Assembly: GCF_030123325.1 (NCBI RefSeq)
Contig: NZ_CP126106.1
Coordinates: 3,314,001 to 3,378,000 of the forward strand
Direction of reading: 5' to 3'
Length of the DNA: 64,000 nt
DNA from: Peribacillus simplex
GTDB lineage: Bacteria > Bacillota > Bacilli > Bacillales > DSM-1321
A program made the position numbers and the translations under genes. Positions 17,867-26,547 of this stretch are shown here, one piece after another (the first letter of the stretch is position 1; every line of letters starts with the position of its first letter). Below the pieces are notes generated by a model. The model was given only the letters and a program-made list of their open reading frames with translations. It was not told where the DNA came from and made no database searches.

Positions 17867-19054
17867 TTATACATTCCAAGTAAATGGGTCTGGAAGCCCT
17901 GCCCAGTTGCTTTCTAGCTCACTTACCGTTAACAAGCACGCATCCAATTCTCTTGTGAGTTTTCTTGTGTTGATATCCATCCCAATGATGACTAGCTTAG
18001 TATGACGATCTCCATACTCAATATCCCATTCCTTAAGGATTTGTGGTTCATTTTTAAATATCTCCTCTTGTTGTAGTTCCGGTAGAGATGCAACCCAATA
18101 AGACAATGGCTCAAGTGTTACTGATGGCCCTGCTTGTGAAAATAGCAAAGCTACATTATTTCTGGTCGCACACCATGCAATCCCTTTAGCTCGTACGATT
18201 TCTTTAGGCATTGAATGTATCCAATTTGAAAATTTCTCTGAATTAAAAGGCAATCTTCTTGCATAAACAAACGATGATATTCCATATTCTTCGGTCTCGG
18301 GTGTATGTGCAGCATGCCCTTCATTTAATTCTTGAAGCCAACCTGCTGAGGCGCTTGCTTTATCAAAATCAAACAGTCTTGTATCCAAAATGTGTCTTGC
18401 ATCTACCTGGCTATTTTCTGTACGGATCAGCTTAGCATCAGGTTGTAATTTACGTAATACATTCTCTAATTGATTTAAGTTTTCATCCTCTATCAAATCA
18501 CATTTATTAAGAATGAGTACATCGCAAAATTCAATTTGATCTATCAATAAATCAGCAATATTTCTATCATCACTCTCACCTACCGCTTCCTTTCTATCCA
18601 GTAAGGAATCCCCTGAATGAAAATCATGCCAGAATCGATTCGCATCTACAACCGTAACCATAGTATCCAATCGGCAATATTCAGTTAAATCGATACCCAT
18701 ATTCTCATCTATATATGAAAATGTTTGTGCCACGGGAATAGGCTCGCTAATCCCCGTTGATTCTATGAGAATATAGTCAATATCTCCTGCTCTAGCCAAC
18801 TTTTCTACCTCTTGAAGCAAGTCTTCACGTAATGTACAGCAAATGCAGCCGTTAGACAATTCAACAAGCCTCTCTTCTACCCGAGATACATGACCACCTT
18901 GTTTGACCAGTTCGCTATCAATATTTATTTCACTCATGTCATTTACTATCACTGCTACTTTTAATCCTAGGCTATTTTTTAAAATATGATTTAGTAAAGT
19001 TGTCTTTCCAGCCCCTAGATAACCACTTAATACGGTCACCGGAATTTTTTTCAT
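17867..19054 (-). CDS. zagA: Zinc metallochaperone GTPase, ZagA/YciC-like (first copy)
   Basis: 395 residues, the length of B. subtilis ZagA (YciC). P-loop GYLGAGKTT at 11-19, CxCC motif (CICC, 70-73), ESTGISEP switch, intact G4 NKCD, and the CobW C-terminal domain with LPFNSEKFSNWIHSMP. In B. subtilis ZagA passes zinc to the folate enzyme FolEA during zinc starvation and is Zur-repressed. Here a Zur box ends 23 bases upstream of the ATG. It is followed by the smaller GTPase gene after a 180-base gap. A second copy is at 21525-22703, about two-thirds identical by eye in the N-terminal half. Confidence 0.9.
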   Translation of the reverse strand: MKKIPVTVLSGYLGAGKTTLLNHILKNSLGLKVAVIVNDMSEINIDSELVKQGGHVSRVEERLVELSNGCICCTLREDLLQEVEKLARAGDIDYILIESTGISEPIPVAQTFSYIDENMGIDLTEYCRLDTMVTVVDANRFWHDFHSGDSLLDRKEAVGESDDRNIADLLIDQIEFCDVLILNKCDLIEDENLNQLENVLRKLQPDAKLIRTENSQVDARHILDTRLFDFDKASASAGWLQELNEGHAAHTPETEEYGISSFVYARRLPFNSEKFSNWIHSMPKEIVRAKGIAWCATRNNVALLFSQAGPSVTLEPLSYWVASLPELQQEEIFKNEPQILKEWDIEYGDRHTKLVIIGMDINTRKLTRELDACLLTVSELESNWAGLPDPFTWNV

Positions 19055-19076
19055 TATATTTCCCTCACCATCTAAT

Positions 19077-19097
19077 AAATAGTAATCATTACGATTT
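19077..19097. promoter_or_regulatory. Zur box upstream of zagA copy 1
   Basis: The inverted repeat core AGTAATCATTACGA differs in one or two positions from the Zur consensus TCGTAATNATTACGA and keeps the flanking AAAT/ATTT. It sits 23 bases before the start codon at 19054. Confidence 0.85.
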
Positions 19098-19100
19098 AAA

Positions 19101-20276
19101 TTATAAAGAATTTACGATTAAACTTGCAGCTTGACGTGCACCAGAAATATTACGTGCTATAGGACCCATTTCAAGTTCTGCTAATGCACCTGTCACATAT
19201 AAGTTTTCTCCCCATTGTAAATTTTTTGAAACAATAGGATAACCGCATTCTGCACACCTTAAATGATATTTTTCTATAATAGGTTGTATTAGAGATTTAC
19301 CAGGTAAAGAAGATTCAAAACCAGTAGCTAATATTACCATTCCAAAGGTTCCGATTTTATTATTTTTATCGTCGAATAAGTGCACCCATTTATCTTCTGC
19401 TTTTATCGCCATCACTTCATGATCGGCAACATGGATTGTTCCTTTTCTTATTCTATTATTTAAGGTTGCATATAAATCCTGCGGAAGAGACCCTCTATGT
19501 CTGGCGTTTTTGATTTGTTCTCTTCGCATTCGGTAGTCCGTTATTTTTCGATAACCCGTCTGATTCTTTGGTCCAAGCCACGCTGGGTCACTATCAAAGG
19601 TATGGATTCGAAAGGGGTGCCTTTTTATTATTGTAACTTCAGCAGGAAAATGGTTTGACATTTTTACAGCTAGATGTGCTGCTGTAATACCACCACCTAT
19701 GATAGCAATAGGTGCCATAATTGAAGTGAAATCCAATGCTTTATCATCGAAAATATGTAATACCTTTTCTGGGTTTCTTTTCTTCAAATCTCTTGCCCAT
19801 TCAGGCCACATAAGTTGATCACCTATCCCCAAAGCTAAGACAAGATTTTTTCCATATACCTTCTGCCCATTAGTTAAGGAAACAGACCAACGATCATCTG
19901 TCTTTTCAAGGGTTAATGCTTCTCCTTGTATCCAGGCTTTTTTTATTGCTACTTCTTCCATAAGCAGATTACAGTGTTCATTGAAAGCATCAAGTGAAGG
20001 ACGTTTATAATATCCGTACAGAGCTGTAGGCCAATCATTTTTGTTTCTTTTCACGTAGCTTTTTAAACTATCTGCTTTAACATCGATGTGGTGTACAACC
20101 GGTGACCGTAGGTACGGCATAGATATGATATCAGCTCGTTTTTTCCACTTTTCCAAAGGCATAGCATTTTTATCAATAATAGCTAACTCATTAATGGTTA
20201 ACTTGCCAGTCTTTAATAAAAATGTGGCTAATGTGGTTCCCTGTATGCCGCCTCCAATAATAATCCACTTAAACAT
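19101..20276 (-). CDS. FAD/NAD(P)-binding oxidoreductase
   Basis: About 391 residues. The FAD motif GGGIQGTTLA lies at the N-terminus, a second dinucleotide motif GGGITAAHLAVKM in the middle, and ATGFESSLPG towards the end, the pattern of flavoprotein monooxygenases related to ornithine/lysine hydroxylases. ATG 20276 is chosen because AAGGAGGT precedes it. The in-frame start 30 bases upstream lacks one. Such proteins occur in Zur-controlled clusters of Gram-positive bacteria, but their substrate is not known. Only a poor partial match to a Zur box (near 20302-20320) precedes it. It is distinct from the flavoprotein at 24651. Confidence 0.75.
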   Translation of the reverse strand: MFKWIIIGGGIQGTTLATFLLKTGKLTINELAIIDKNAMPLEKWKKRADIISMPYLRSPVVHHIDVKADSLKSYVKRNKNDWPTALYGYYKRPSLDAFNEHCNLLMEEVAIKKAWIQGEALTLEKTDDRWSVSLTNGQKVYGKNLVLALGIGDQLMWPEWARDLKKRNPEKVLHIFDDKALDFTSIMAPIAIIGGGITAAHLAVKMSNHFPAEVTIIKRHPFRIHTFDSDPAWLGPKNQTGYRKITDYRMRREQIKNARHRGSLPQDLYATLNNRIRKGTIHVADHEVMAIKAEDKWVHLFDDKNNKIGTFGMVILATGFESSLPGKSLIQPIIEKYHLRCAECGYPIVSKNLQWGENLYVTGALAELEMGPIARNISGARQAASLIVNSL

Positions 20277-20551
20277 AACTACCTCCTTATGTATAATCAA
20301 TATCATAATTACTTACTGTAAGAAAGGCGCAATCCTTGTATGAAAATTCTCTCCATTTGTTATTTCTCATCAATATACCTAGTTTATAGCATGCATCCAA
20401 TCTTGATTGTGAGGGTAAATGGGGCCATACATAATGCTATTGAACTAGTCACCAGATTAGTCTTTTTCCCTTATCTCAAAAGGAAATTGATGAAGTATCA
20501 TTGGAAAATAACTCAATATTTAAATTATCTTTTGCACAGATGGTTTTAAGG

Positions 20552-20908
20552 TTAAGATAAGAAGATAAATGCTCGCTGGGTAGTATTATCGGATTGCTTA
20601 AATTTATCGGTATAATCAATCCATTTAATTCGATTACACCGTTCATCTATAGATTTATCTATTTCCATTTGTGCCTCATCCATTATTTCCTTTATTGTAG
20701 AGATATGGAGAGAGAAGTGGTCTGCTGCAGCTTTAAATGGAGATTTCTCAATCATTAACTGAAGAAATTGTTTTTCATCCACAGAAGCTTCCTCTAATTG
20801 ATATTCCATACTCTCAATATACTGGTAAACTTCTCTGTGTATATCAGGTAATTTCTTGATAACACTTCGAAGTAAAAATTCCATTAAGATAGGATTAATC
20901 CGCTCCAT
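20552..20908 (-). CDS. Hypothetical protein, predicted helical
   Basis: 118 residues from ATG 20908, which has a GGGGTG ribosome binding site. The longer frame upstream begins inside the rpsN terminator and is unlikely. The protein is soluble and mostly helical. The middle (KSPFKAAADHFSLHISTIKE) looks like a helix-turn-helix of the sigma-region-4 or transposase-resolvase type. I do not recognise the family. Being next to rpsN may be coincidence because a terminator separates them. Confidence 0.55.
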   Translation of the reverse strand: MERINPILMEFLLRSVIKKLPDIHREVYQYIESMEYQLEEASVDEKQFLQLMIEKSPFKAAADHFSLHISTIKEIMDEAQMEIDKSIDERCNRIKWIDYTDKFKQSDNTTQRAFIFLS

Positions 20909-20932
20909 ATATTCACCCCTTAATATTTCCAT

Positions 20933-20970
20933 AAAAACACCAACCACCAGATTTTAACATCTGGTAGTTG
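20933..20970 (-). terminator. Terminator of rpsN
   Basis: CAACTACCAGAT (minus strand) pairs with ATCTGGTGGTTG (20959-20970 with 20941-20952), followed by GTGTTTTTATG. It lies 14 bases past the rpsN stop. Confidence 0.8.
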
Positions 20971-20984
20971 GGAGATTGAATATT

Positions 20985-21254
20985 TTACCAACTAGCTTTT
21001 TTCACACCCGGTATTTGACCTTTGTGAGCATACTCTCTAAAAGCAATCCTAGACATTTTGAACTTTCTTAGATATCCCCTTGGCCTTCCAGTTACTTCAC
21101 ATCTGTTCTTAAGCCGTGTAGGTGAAGAATCTCTAGGAAGTTTTCCTAGTGCTTCAAAATCACCTTTTTCTTTTAACTCTGCACGAATGGCTGCATATTT
21201 CATCACCATCTCCTGCCTTTTTTGTTCTTTAACAACTTTTGATTTTTTCGCCAT
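20985..21254 (-). CDS. rpsN: Zinc-independent ribosomal protein S14 paralogue
   Basis: 89 residues, the long cysteine-free S14 form (YhzA/RpsN2 type). It has the conserved CEVTGRPRGYLRKFKMSRI region and the terminal PGVKKASW but lacks the four-Cys zinc ribbon of RpsN1. In B. subtilis this protein is made under zinc starvation and replaces the zinc-binding S14, freeing ribosomal zinc. A Zur box is 18 bases upstream of the start, and a terminator follows, so it is its own unit here. Confidence 0.95.
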   Translation of the reverse strand: MAKKSKVVKEQKRQEMVMKYAAIRAELKEKGDFEALGKLPRDSSPTRLKNRCEVTGRPRGYLRKFKMSRIAFREYAHKGQIPGVKKASW

Positions 21255-21271
21255 AATAATTCCCCTTTTTC

Positions 21272-21292
21272 AAATCGAAATGATTACGTTTT
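21272..21292. promoter_or_regulatory. Zur box upstream of rpsN
   Basis: TCGAAATGATTACGT core with AAAT/TTTT flanks, two mismatches from the Zur consensus. It is between the rpmG stop and the rpsN start. Confidence 0.85.
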
Positions 21293-21334
21293 ATTATAAA
21301 TGCTTTTGCTTATTTAATTTATTCTCTTAATGCT

Positions 21335-21484
21335 TTATTTGGTTTCTCTGTGTAACGTACGTTTTTTTAATCGTGGACAATATTTCATTAGTTCAATTCT
21401 ATCCGGGTTATTTCGTTTATTCTTTGTAGTAATATAATTGCGATCTCCAGTTTCCGTACATGCTAACGTAATATTAATTCTCAT
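21335..21484 (-). CDS. rpmG: Ribosomal protein L33, cysteine-depleted paralogue
   Basis: 49 residues, too short for most gene callers. It begins MRINITLACTETGDRNYITT and ends LKKRTLHRETK, a clear L33. In the zinc-binding form the motifs are CTxCG and CPxC. Here they read CTETG and CPRL, so two of four ligands are lost and zinc binding is unlikely. An AGGAGG (21491-21496) precedes ATG 21484. It follows the second zagA copy by 40 bases and is probably cotranscribed under Zur control, analogous to the zinc-sparing L31/L33 paralogues of B. subtilis. Confidence 0.92.
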   Translation of the reverse strand: MRINITLACTETGDRNYITTKNKRNNPDRIELMKYCPRLKKRTLHRETK

Positions 21485-21524
21485 CTTTTTTCCTCCTACA
21501 TTGTTTTATATTTACTCATATTTG

Positions 21525-22703
21525 TTAAAAAGAAGGTAGTGGGTCTTTAAATTCCGACCAATCTTGATTCATTTCTGCTTCCGTAAGTAAGCATTCGTCT
21601 AAGGTTTTTTCAATTTCTTTTTGATTCATATTAATTCCAATCATAACCAATTCGATTATTCGGTCACCAAATGTTTCGTCCCAATTATCCAAGAGTTCTG
21701 GTTCATCTTTTAAAATTTGTATTCGCTCTTCTTCGGGATAACTCACTATCCAATTTCCTGCTGCCTGAATAGTTAGAGAAGGTCCAGCTTGCGAGAGAAG
21801 TCCGGAAATGTCGTTTCGTGTAGCTAACCAAAGAAATCCTTTAGAGCGTACCACCTCTACTGGCCAATTATGTATCCAATTCATTAGCCTTTCTGGGTGG
21901 AATGGCTTATTGCGGCGATATACAAATGATGCTATACCATACTCTTCTGTTTCTGGAACATGCTCTTCAATTAGTTCTTTAAGCCACCCTGCCCCCTGAC
22001 TGGAAGTCTCAAAATCAAAAAGTCCTGTGTTTAGAACTTGAGTAAGTGGTACACGTGAATATTCACTCTCAATAATACGGGCCTCTGGATTGAATTTTTG
22101 TAAAACGGATTTTAGTTCTTGAACATTTGTTGACGATACTAAATCGACTTTGTTCAATACAATCACATTAGCAAATTCAATTTGATCAATTAATAAATCG
22201 GCTATTTCCCTGTCATCATCTTCATCAACTGCCTGCTTACGATCCAATAGAGTTTCTCCTGATGCGTAATCATGCCAAAAACGATTAGCATCTAAAACTG
22301 TAACCATAGTATCCAGCTTACATAATCTAGACAAATCTATTCCCAAATTTTCATCAACATAGGTGAAGGTCTGAGCTACGGGTATTGGTTCACTTATTCC
22401 ACTTGATTCTATAACGATATAATCAATATCTCCTAGCTGTGCAAGCTTTTCCACTTCAATCAGTAAATCTTCTCTAAGCGTACAGCATATACAACCATTT
22501 TGCATTTCTACCAGTTTCTCGTTAGTTTTAGAAAATCCCCCTTTTTTCACCAAGGTAGCATCAATATTTACTTCACTCATATCATTGACAATAACAGCTA
22601 CTTTAAGATTATCCCGATTAGTTAAAATGTGATTTAGTAGTGTTGTCTTTCCTGAACCAAGATAACCACTTAGTACTGTAACTGGAATTCTTTTCGAACC
22701 CAC
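21525..22703 (-). CDS. zagA: Zinc metallochaperone GTPase, ZagA/YciC-like (second copy)
   Basis: About 392 residues from GTG 22703, which has AAAGGAGTG in front. A longer frame from GTG 22727 lacks a good site. Motifs are GYLGSGKTT, CICC, ESSGISEP, NKVD and the CobW C-terminal domain (PFHPERLMNWIHNWP). It should be a GTP-dependent zinc chaperone like the first copy. The downstream rpmG gene is probably in the same transcript. Two Zur boxes lie upstream, 45 and 146 bases from the start. Having two full-length ZagA-like proteins plus a short one suggests different client proteins. Confidence 0.9.
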   Translation of the reverse strand: MGSKRIPVTVLSGYLGSGKTTLLNHILTNRDNLKVAVIVNDMSEVNIDATLVKKGGFSKTNEKLVEMQNGCICCTLREDLLIEVEKLAQLGDIDYIVIESSGISEPIPVAQTFTYVDENLGIDLSRLCKLDTMVTVLDANRFWHDYASGETLLDRKQAVDEDDDREIADLLIDQIEFANVIVLNKVDLVSSTNVQELKSVLQKFNPEARIIESEYSRVPLTQVLNTGLFDFETSSQGAGWLKELIEEHVPETEEYGIASFVYRRNKPFHPERLMNWIHNWPVEVVRSKGFLWLATRNDISGLLSQAGPSLTIQAAGNWIVSYPEEERIQILKDEPELLDNWDETFGDRIIELVMIGINMNQKEIEKTLDECLLTEAEMNQDWSEFKDPLPSF

Positions 22704-22747
22704 ATTTTCACTCCTTTCAAAAAGCACCCTTATATCATTAATTATAC

Positions 22748-22768
22748 AAATCGAAACTATTACGATTT
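22748..22768. promoter_or_regulatory. Zur box, proximal, upstream of zagA copy 2
   Basis: TCGAAACTATTACGA core with AAAT and ATTT flanks, 45 bases upstream of the chosen start. Confidence 0.85.
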
Positions 22769-22848
22769 AATATGTAATAATACACAGCTATACTTTATTA
22801 TTAGGTTTGCTTTTTCTCTCCCGCTATGGTTAATAGCTATACCATTAT

Positions 22849-22869
22849 AAATCGTAACGATTACTATTT
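22849..22869. promoter_or_regulatory. Zur box, distal, upstream of zagA copy 2
   Basis: TCGTAACGATTACTA core with AAAT and ATTT flanks. It is about 100 bases beyond the proximal box (ten helical turns). No other gene start is near, so both probably serve the same promoter region. 22870-23021 holds no gene. Confidence 0.8.
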
Positions 22870-23021
22870 ACAAGTTTTTTTATAAATAAATTCTTGCATC
22901 TCTTTCTTTAGAGTTCTAAATCCTTATAAATTCTACTTGATGTCGCATTTTTCTGACCAAAGTATTTGCCCTTGTACTAACTACATCATTGGTTCCCTAT
23001 TTATGATCGTAAGTGAGAAAC

Positions 23022-24641
23022 TTAATTGTACAACGATAAAAGAATGGAAAACAAAATAACGCTTAAAATACTTGTTATCATTTGTTTTCCAGCTAATAAG
23101 AATGCCTCTTTAAAAGAAAGTTCTTTCATAATTTTTACTAAGGTTACTAAACAGGCAGTAAATGTACTACAGAGGAAAACCGCAATAAATAGTTCTCCTA
23201 CTGCTATTTGTTCTGCCATAATTCCGGAACCTTCATTCAATAATAATATTCCGTCCTTACGGAATAAACTTGCAACAAATGCAGGGGCTATATCAGTAGA
23301 TAAGCCAATAACAACCAATAAGGGTGCAATAAACTCCTTTAAAATTTCCATCCATCCCAGAAAATCAAATAATGAAGCAACCAGGCAAATAAATAAAAAA
23401 ATTGGCATAGCTTGGACAAGAAATTGACTTAAAACAGGCTTTAGTCTATAGGATAAAGTTTGTCCGGAAGGCCATTGCAAGAAAGTCTCTCTTTTTTTAA
23501 ACATTGGTACCAATGTTTTTTTATTCCAAATTTTTCCGTGAATAAGTGATACTAATATCAAGATGAATATATACGGGATAATAAGAAAGATATGTCCTGA
23601 AGCACCAAAGACAGATAGAGACGCTCCTAGCTGATAGCTACAGGCAGAGCCAAAGGAAATCACTGAAATGCAGTTCTTCCTAGTACAAATGTTGCAACTT
23701 CGACTAGATTGTATTGCAACAACATTGCATCCAAAACCGTTAATGATAGGAACAAGATCTTGTCCGGTTAAACCAACTTTTCTCATAAGTGGATCAAGTG
23801 CATCTGTAATTTGATCCTTTAATCCACTTTCTTCTGTAATCGCAATAGCTAAGGCGAATAAAATCACAACCGGAAAAGCCCAAATGAAGGAGTAGATTCC
23901 CAATGATAGTAGTCCAAAATCTCCAAAGAGCACAGTTTTTAAGGTTTCAGGGGCCCCTCCACACCATCTAATAAGAGAATTAACAATGGTTGATTCTACA
24001 ATGCCCTCTACTCTTTTTGAAAACTGGTAGGCTAAAAAGATTGGGAGGGAATAGATAACTAGTAAAGTTATAAGAGCCAAATACGGCCCTAAGATTCGCA
24101 CATGGAACAGTGATTTTATGTCCTTTATTTTTTTTATACGTAAATTATTAATTTCCACACTTTCTGCAAAAGTAACCGATCTTGCTAGCTCACGTATTTT
24201 ATCCCCAACTCTTGAATCAACTCTTCGTGTGTCCATTATAAATAAAGGGAATTTGTTTTTTTCTTTAAAATCATTTAATTCATTTAGTGATTCTTGATCC
24301 ATTTTATCTTCAAAGCTAACTATGACAGCAATCGGCTTATCTTCAAAAGGGAAAACTTCTGTTAAGACTTCAATCTCCTCTTTAAAGTGAGTGCCTCTTA
24401 CTATAAACCAATATTGATCTGCAGATTTTATCTTTTTTCTTGTATATTGACTTGAGATTAATTCACCTCCTATACGGATTCCAGGTGTATCCATATACCG
24501 GGTCTGATTTTCATTCACTTCTAGTATTGTAGAGGTAGATCCTTTAACATTAGATCCCTGAGTAGGGAAATTTTTTTGTAATAATCCTTTAAGTAGCGTA
24601 GTTTTTCCTGATGATTCTAAACCTAATAATACAATTTTCAT
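23022..24641 (-). CDS. FeoB-like GTPase-permease in a zinc-starvation operon
   Basis: 539 residues. An N-terminal G domain has P-loop GLESSGKTT (7-15) and DTPG (51-54) but no NKxD-type G4 motif; the equivalent region reads VSFEDKMD. From about 180 there are two nucleoside-recognition (Gate) domains with eight or more membrane helices. The first Gate motif GFGCNVVAI (302-310) keeps the FeoB Cys and is followed by an unusual cluster, C316, C319, C324 and C334. The family suggests divalent metal uptake at the membrane. Nine bases separate it from the upstream flavoprotein gene, whose promoter has a Zur box, so zinc is the inferred substrate. No FeoA gene is nearby. Confidence 0.8.
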   Translation of the reverse strand: MKIVLLGLESSGKTTLLKGLLQKNFPTQGSNVKGSTSTILEVNENQTRYMDTPGIRIGGELISSQYTRKKIKSADQYWFIVRGTHFKEEIEVLTEVFPFEDKPIAVIVSFEDKMDQESLNELNDFKEKNKFPLFIMDTRRVDSRVGDKIRELARSVTFAESVEINNLRIKKIKDIKSLFHVRILGPYLALITLLVIYSLPIFLAYQFSKRVEGIVESTIVNSLIRWCGGAPETLKTVLFGDFGLLSLGIYSFIWAFPVVILFALAIAITEESGLKDQITDALDPLMRKVGLTGQDLVPIINGFGCNVVAIQSSRSCNICTRKNCISVISFGSACSYQLGASLSVFGASGHIFLIIPYIFILILVSLIHGKIWNKKTLVPMFKKRETFLQWPSGQTLSYRLKPVLSQFLVQAMPIFLFICLVASLFDFLGWMEILKEFIAPLLVVIGLSTDIAPAFVASLFRKDGILLLNEGSGIMAEQIAVGELFIAVFLCSTFTACLVTLVKIMKELSFKEAFLLAGKQMITSILSVILFSILLSLYN

Positions 24642-24650
24642 ATTAATCTC

Positions 24651-25751
24651 CTAACAGGCGCACCCTTTCTCACAACAAGATAAGTCATCAAGGTACATGG
24701 CAGACTTCTTATACAATTCAAAAATATCTTGATTGCGAGGAAGATTATGATGGAAAATGATATCCTCAGCAATAATGGCAAACCTTTGGCGGAATTTATA
24801 AATAAAACAAAAAATTGTATTACTTTGCCTTACATTCGGTCCAATCAAATATACTGAAGGGGCTAGCGTGGACTCATCCTTTTTAGTTAAGATTGGTAGT
24901 CCTTCTTCGTTCCATTCAAATAACTCCTTGAATTGCTTCGCACCGCTCCCAAAACCAATACAGATAATTGGTTCCCATTTAGTTTCTACAACATCACCAT
25001 TATCGAATTGAATGAGAAACATGTCTTTTTCATCGTCCTTTTCGACGGAGATTGCTCTACTCATTGGATGTTCAAAGATTCCATTAAGCGCTTTTGTTGA
25101 TTCAAGCCTTTCTCTTGTAAATGGTGATAAGGTCCTACTAGGATCTACCTCAATATCAAACCACTGTTTCGCAGAGTAATATACATCCACTTTTCTCCCT
25201 TCCTTATTTAAGTGATAGGCCGCATCCGCTGCGCTCTCACCACCACCAATAATGATTCTATCCCCTTCAATTTCTTTCCATGAGGTTACATCGCCGTAAT
25301 GTATACCATATTTAAAAGGACGTTTTGGAAATTGGAATTCGCCACAAGCAATAATAACTGAATCTGAGAAAAAACCATCACCCTTCTCGCTTGTTTGTAC
25401 CCAATACTTTTCTTCCCTTTTTTCTACTTTATGTACTTGTGTATTTTCACTAACTGGCAACTTGTAGTGTTCAGCAATCATACATAAATATTCGCCATAT
25501 TCCTCCCCTGATAAGTGTTCTTTTCCAAAAGTATATGCAGGTGACGTATCAGGTAAAATCGCGTTTAAATCTAAATAACTAAAACCATGAGCAGTAAAAG
25601 ATGGTGTGATAAACCTTGTTTCTTCAGGCCATTGAAAGAATGTTGAACCAACTTGATCCCTCTCTAAAATAATAAAATCATCTATTCCATTCTGCTTTAA
25701 TAGAACACCCATACCAATCCCTGCTGGGCCTCCTCCTATAATCGTAATCAT
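24651..25751 (-). CDS. FAD-dependent oxidoreductase with Cys-rich metal-binding tail
   Basis: 366 residues. FAD motif GGGPAGIGMG at 6-15, NAD(P)-type motif GGGESAADAA at about 168-177 and CIGFGSG at about 264, a flavin-containing monooxygenase/thioredoxin-reductase-like arrangement. The last eight residues are CCEKGCAC, a likely thiolate metal site. An AGGAGG ribosome binding site is close to ATG 25751. It is the first gene of a two-gene unit with the FeoB-like permease, behind a near-perfect Zur box. Possible jobs are reduction of a metal-bound thiol or of a metallophore; neither is shown. Confidence 0.75.
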   Translation of the reverse strand: MITIIGGGPAGIGMGVLLKQNGIDDFIILERDQVGSTFFQWPEETRFITPSFTAHGFSYLDLNAILPDTSPAYTFGKEHLSGEEYGEYLCMIAEHYKLPVSENTQVHKVEKREEKYWVQTSEKGDGFFSDSVIIACGEFQFPKRPFKYGIHYGDVTSWKEIEGDRIIIGGGESAADAAYHLNKEGRKVDVYYSAKQWFDIEVDPSRTLSPFTRERLESTKALNGIFEHPMSRAISVEKDDEKDMFLIQFDNGDVVETKWEPIICIGFGSGAKQFKELFEWNEEGLPILTKKDESTLAPSVYLIGPNVRQSNTIFCFIYKFRQRFAIIAEDIIFHHNLPRNQDIFELYKKSAMYLDDLSCCEKGCAC

Positions 25752-25850
25752 TTATATTCCTCCTTTTATAAAAAGCTTATTACTACTGCTAAATGAATCT
25801 CGTTAATTATGAATCCTTTTTCCATTTTTCTTTGCACTTTTTCACAACAC

Positions 25851-25871
25851 AAATCGTAACAATTACGATTT
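25851..25871. promoter_or_regulatory. Zur box upstream of the flavoprotein/FeoB-like operon
   Basis: TCGTAACAATTACGA core, one mismatch from the consensus, with AAAT and TTT flanks. It is 100 bases upstream of the start at 25751. Confidence 0.88.
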
Positions 25872-26024
25872 ATATCATAAAGTTTAGTGACAATCTATAG
25901 ACATAACCTACTATTACAGTTCGAAGTTGAACTTGTTTATGTTATGTAAGTGATTAGGGCACTATTTTTAATTAACTATTGTATATCAATAATTCAATAC
26001 CCTTGATGTAACGTGATTTACTAC

Positions 26025-26450
26025 CTATTTCTCTAAGCAATCGTAACAGTACCCATAAAACTCAAACCTTTGTAATTTAAATTGATTATTAAAGGAAACC
26101 TTGGAGAAATCAATAGGACAGTTATCTTTATCCAGAGATTCACTTTTCCCACAATTTAAGCATTTTATCATACTCCTCGTATTTTCAGACACTAATTGAT
26201 ATTTACATTCTCTTTCCCACATACCTTTCTTCTCTATAAATCCTTTTTTCTCCAACAAAAACAATGTTCTGTAAACCGTATCTAGACTAATACCGGGGAT
26301 TTTTAATTTAGCCTCTTTATGAAGAATTCTGGCGGAAATAAATTCACTGTTTCTGTTACTTATCAATTTAATTAATAGTTTTCTTTTATTCGTCATCTTA
26401 TAACCCGTTCTAGTTAAAACAGAATTTATTTTATATTGTAAGTTCATCAT
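26025..26450 (-). CDS. zur: Fur-family regulator, Zur-like, lacking the usual histidines
   Basis: 141 residues: winged helix at about 15-75 (RTGYKMTNKRKLLIKLI, GISLDTVYRTLFLLEKKGFI) and a dimerisation domain with the structural zinc site C97/C100/C135/C138 (CLNC, CYDC). B. subtilis Zur has a His-rich motif before the first CxxC (HHHHH) that makes the sensing site. Here the same place reads ENTRSMIKC, and the protein's only His is residue 44. C82 and C111 are extra Cys. A Zur box lies in its own promoter, so it is part of the regulon. It may be a divergent zinc sensor or an accessory regulator. PerR or Fur is less likely given the context. Confidence 0.75.
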   Translation of the reverse strand: MMNLQYKINSVLTRTGYKMTNKRKLLIKLISNRNSEFISARILHKEAKLKIPGISLDTVYRTLFLLEKKGFIEKKGMWERECKYQLVSENTRSMIKCLNCGKSESLDKDNCPIDFSKVSFNNQFKLQRFEFYGYCYDCLEK

Positions 26451-26526
26451 TATTAACTCCTTTCCTTATTGAATAATCTCTTTTAAGAAATTAAAGTTAA
26501 ATAATCCTACCCAAACACATGTCTTA

Positions 26527-26547
26527 AAATCGTAATCATTTCGATTT
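26527..26547. promoter_or_regulatory. Zur box upstream of the zur-like gene
   Basis: TCGTAATCATTTCGA core, one mismatch from the consensus, 77 bases upstream of the ATG at 26450. It indicates autoregulation or control by another Zur. Confidence 0.85.

Noticed and set aside
20300..20325. Weak Zur-like text before the flavoprotein gene at 19101
   Set aside because: Only one half resembles the consensus; about nine of fourteen positions match.
20340..20549. 69-codon plus-strand frame
   Set aside because: No ribosome binding site, no domain, against the direction of all neighbours.
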